Shown here one piece after another: positions 63,940-64,000 of a stretch of 64,000 nt of DNA. The notes below the pieces were generated by a model. That model saw nothing but the letters and a program-made list of their open reading frames with translations, made no database searches and was not told the DNA's origin. Position 1 is the first letter of the stretch. Every line of letters begins with the position of its first letter. The position numbers and the translations under genes are program-made. Source of the DNA: Ruminobacter sp964520475 (GTDB taxonomy: Bacteria; Pseudomonadota; Gammaproteobacteria; Enterobacterales; Succinivibrionaceae); assembly GCA_964520475.1 (NCBI GenBank), contig CAZFNS010000006.1, positions 40,702 through 104,701 of the forward strand, given 5' to 3'.

Positions 63940-63965
63940 CGAAAACGGGCCCCCGGAGGGACCCG
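63940..63965 (-). terminator. Possible terminator of a minus-strand gene beyond the window
   Basis: On the minus strand CGGGTCCC, a short loop, GGGGCCCG and then TTTTCGTTTT. The stem is imperfect. Confidence 0.4.
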
Positions 63966-64000
63966 CAGTCTCATGAAGTGGCGGAACGGACGGGCCTCGA

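Larger units (their letters stand above)
63452..64000. other. Upstream region of the WYL gene, no gene seen
   Basis: 549 bp without a convincing gene. Contains the WYL gene promoter, the paired repeats listed separately, an inverted repeat TTAAGC-N5-GCTTAA (63633-63649), an AT-rich stretch (63645-63800), and a possible minus-strand terminator near the end. Confidence 0.6.

Noticed and set aside
63726..63974. An 82-codon minus-strand frame.
   Set aside because: Arg/Pro/Gly-rich composition with no ribosome-binding site, and it begins in terminator-like and AT-rich DNA; typical of chance frames in GC-rich sequence.
63960..64000. Bases at the right edge (GTGGCGGAAC...) resembling the start of a tRNA-Leu.
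   Set aside because: The following bases do not give the D-arm GGTAGAC pattern, and the rest is outside the window.

Overview
The window is GC-rich chromosomal DNA from a gammaproteobacterium. Gene content points there (Fis, Hda, ZipA, CysZ, a HolD-like protein, RimI, PntAB, PyrBI, HflKC). So does gene order: nnr-tsaE-amiB-mutL-miaA-hfq-hflX-hflK-hflC-purA, dnaG-rpoD with a CAU-anticodon tRNA, divergent dnaQ/rnhA, zipA-ligA divergent from cysZ, ispB divergent from rplU-rpmA-obgE, apaH-folA, and prmA near fis. A high-GC host-associated lineage such as Succinivibrionaceae is possible, but that is a guess. One run of 100 Ns shows this is a draft scaffold.

Layout. 1-5.6 kb: perM (cut by the window edge), hda, a DUF2066 protein, purM, gmhA. 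5.7-14.3 kb: dnaQ, rnhA, mltD, ligA, zipA, cysZ and a YcbB-type L,D-transpeptidase. 14.6-17 kb: an enzyme-I-like PTS protein and EIIA-Glc, with no HPr gene. 17.1-24.2 kb: pntAB, then a probable pyrB-pyrI-HMA-holD-rimI-M23 operon. 24.5-30.7 kb: tRNA-Trp, tRNA-CAU, rpoD, dnaG, apaH, folA. 30.7-34.4 kb: a small unknown gene, obgE, rpmA, rplU, an assembly gap in a tandem repeat, ispB. 34.5-39.9 kb: an orphan PilY1-like type IV pilus adhesin with a CRP-like site upstream. 40.2-52.5 kb: the purA to nnr cluster. 52.7-58.6 kb: polyphosphate-type glucokinase, recJ, a degenerate PTS EIICB-like membrane protein, prmA, fis. 58.7-63.5 kb: an accessory locus of a BrxD-like ATPase, a BrxHI/Lhr-like helicase and a convergent BrxR/CapW-type WYL regulator. 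The last 0.5 kb has repeats but no convincing gene.

Two themes stand out. First, the carbohydrate PTS looks reduced to a regulatory remnant: EIIA-Glc keeps both histidines, enzyme I has lost conserved segments, and the EIICB-like protein has Arg where the phosphocysteine should be, while glucose phosphorylation can be assigned to a ROK polyphosphate glucokinase. Second, the BrxD/BrxHI pair, otherwise known from type 2 BREX phage defence, stands without any other BREX gene and is paired with its own WYL-type repressor, with candidate operators around that repressor's promoter. This is the best candidate for an undescribed system here.

Transcription signals are easy to read because AT-rich promoter islands and near-perfect GC-rich terminators stand out against the GC-rich coding background.
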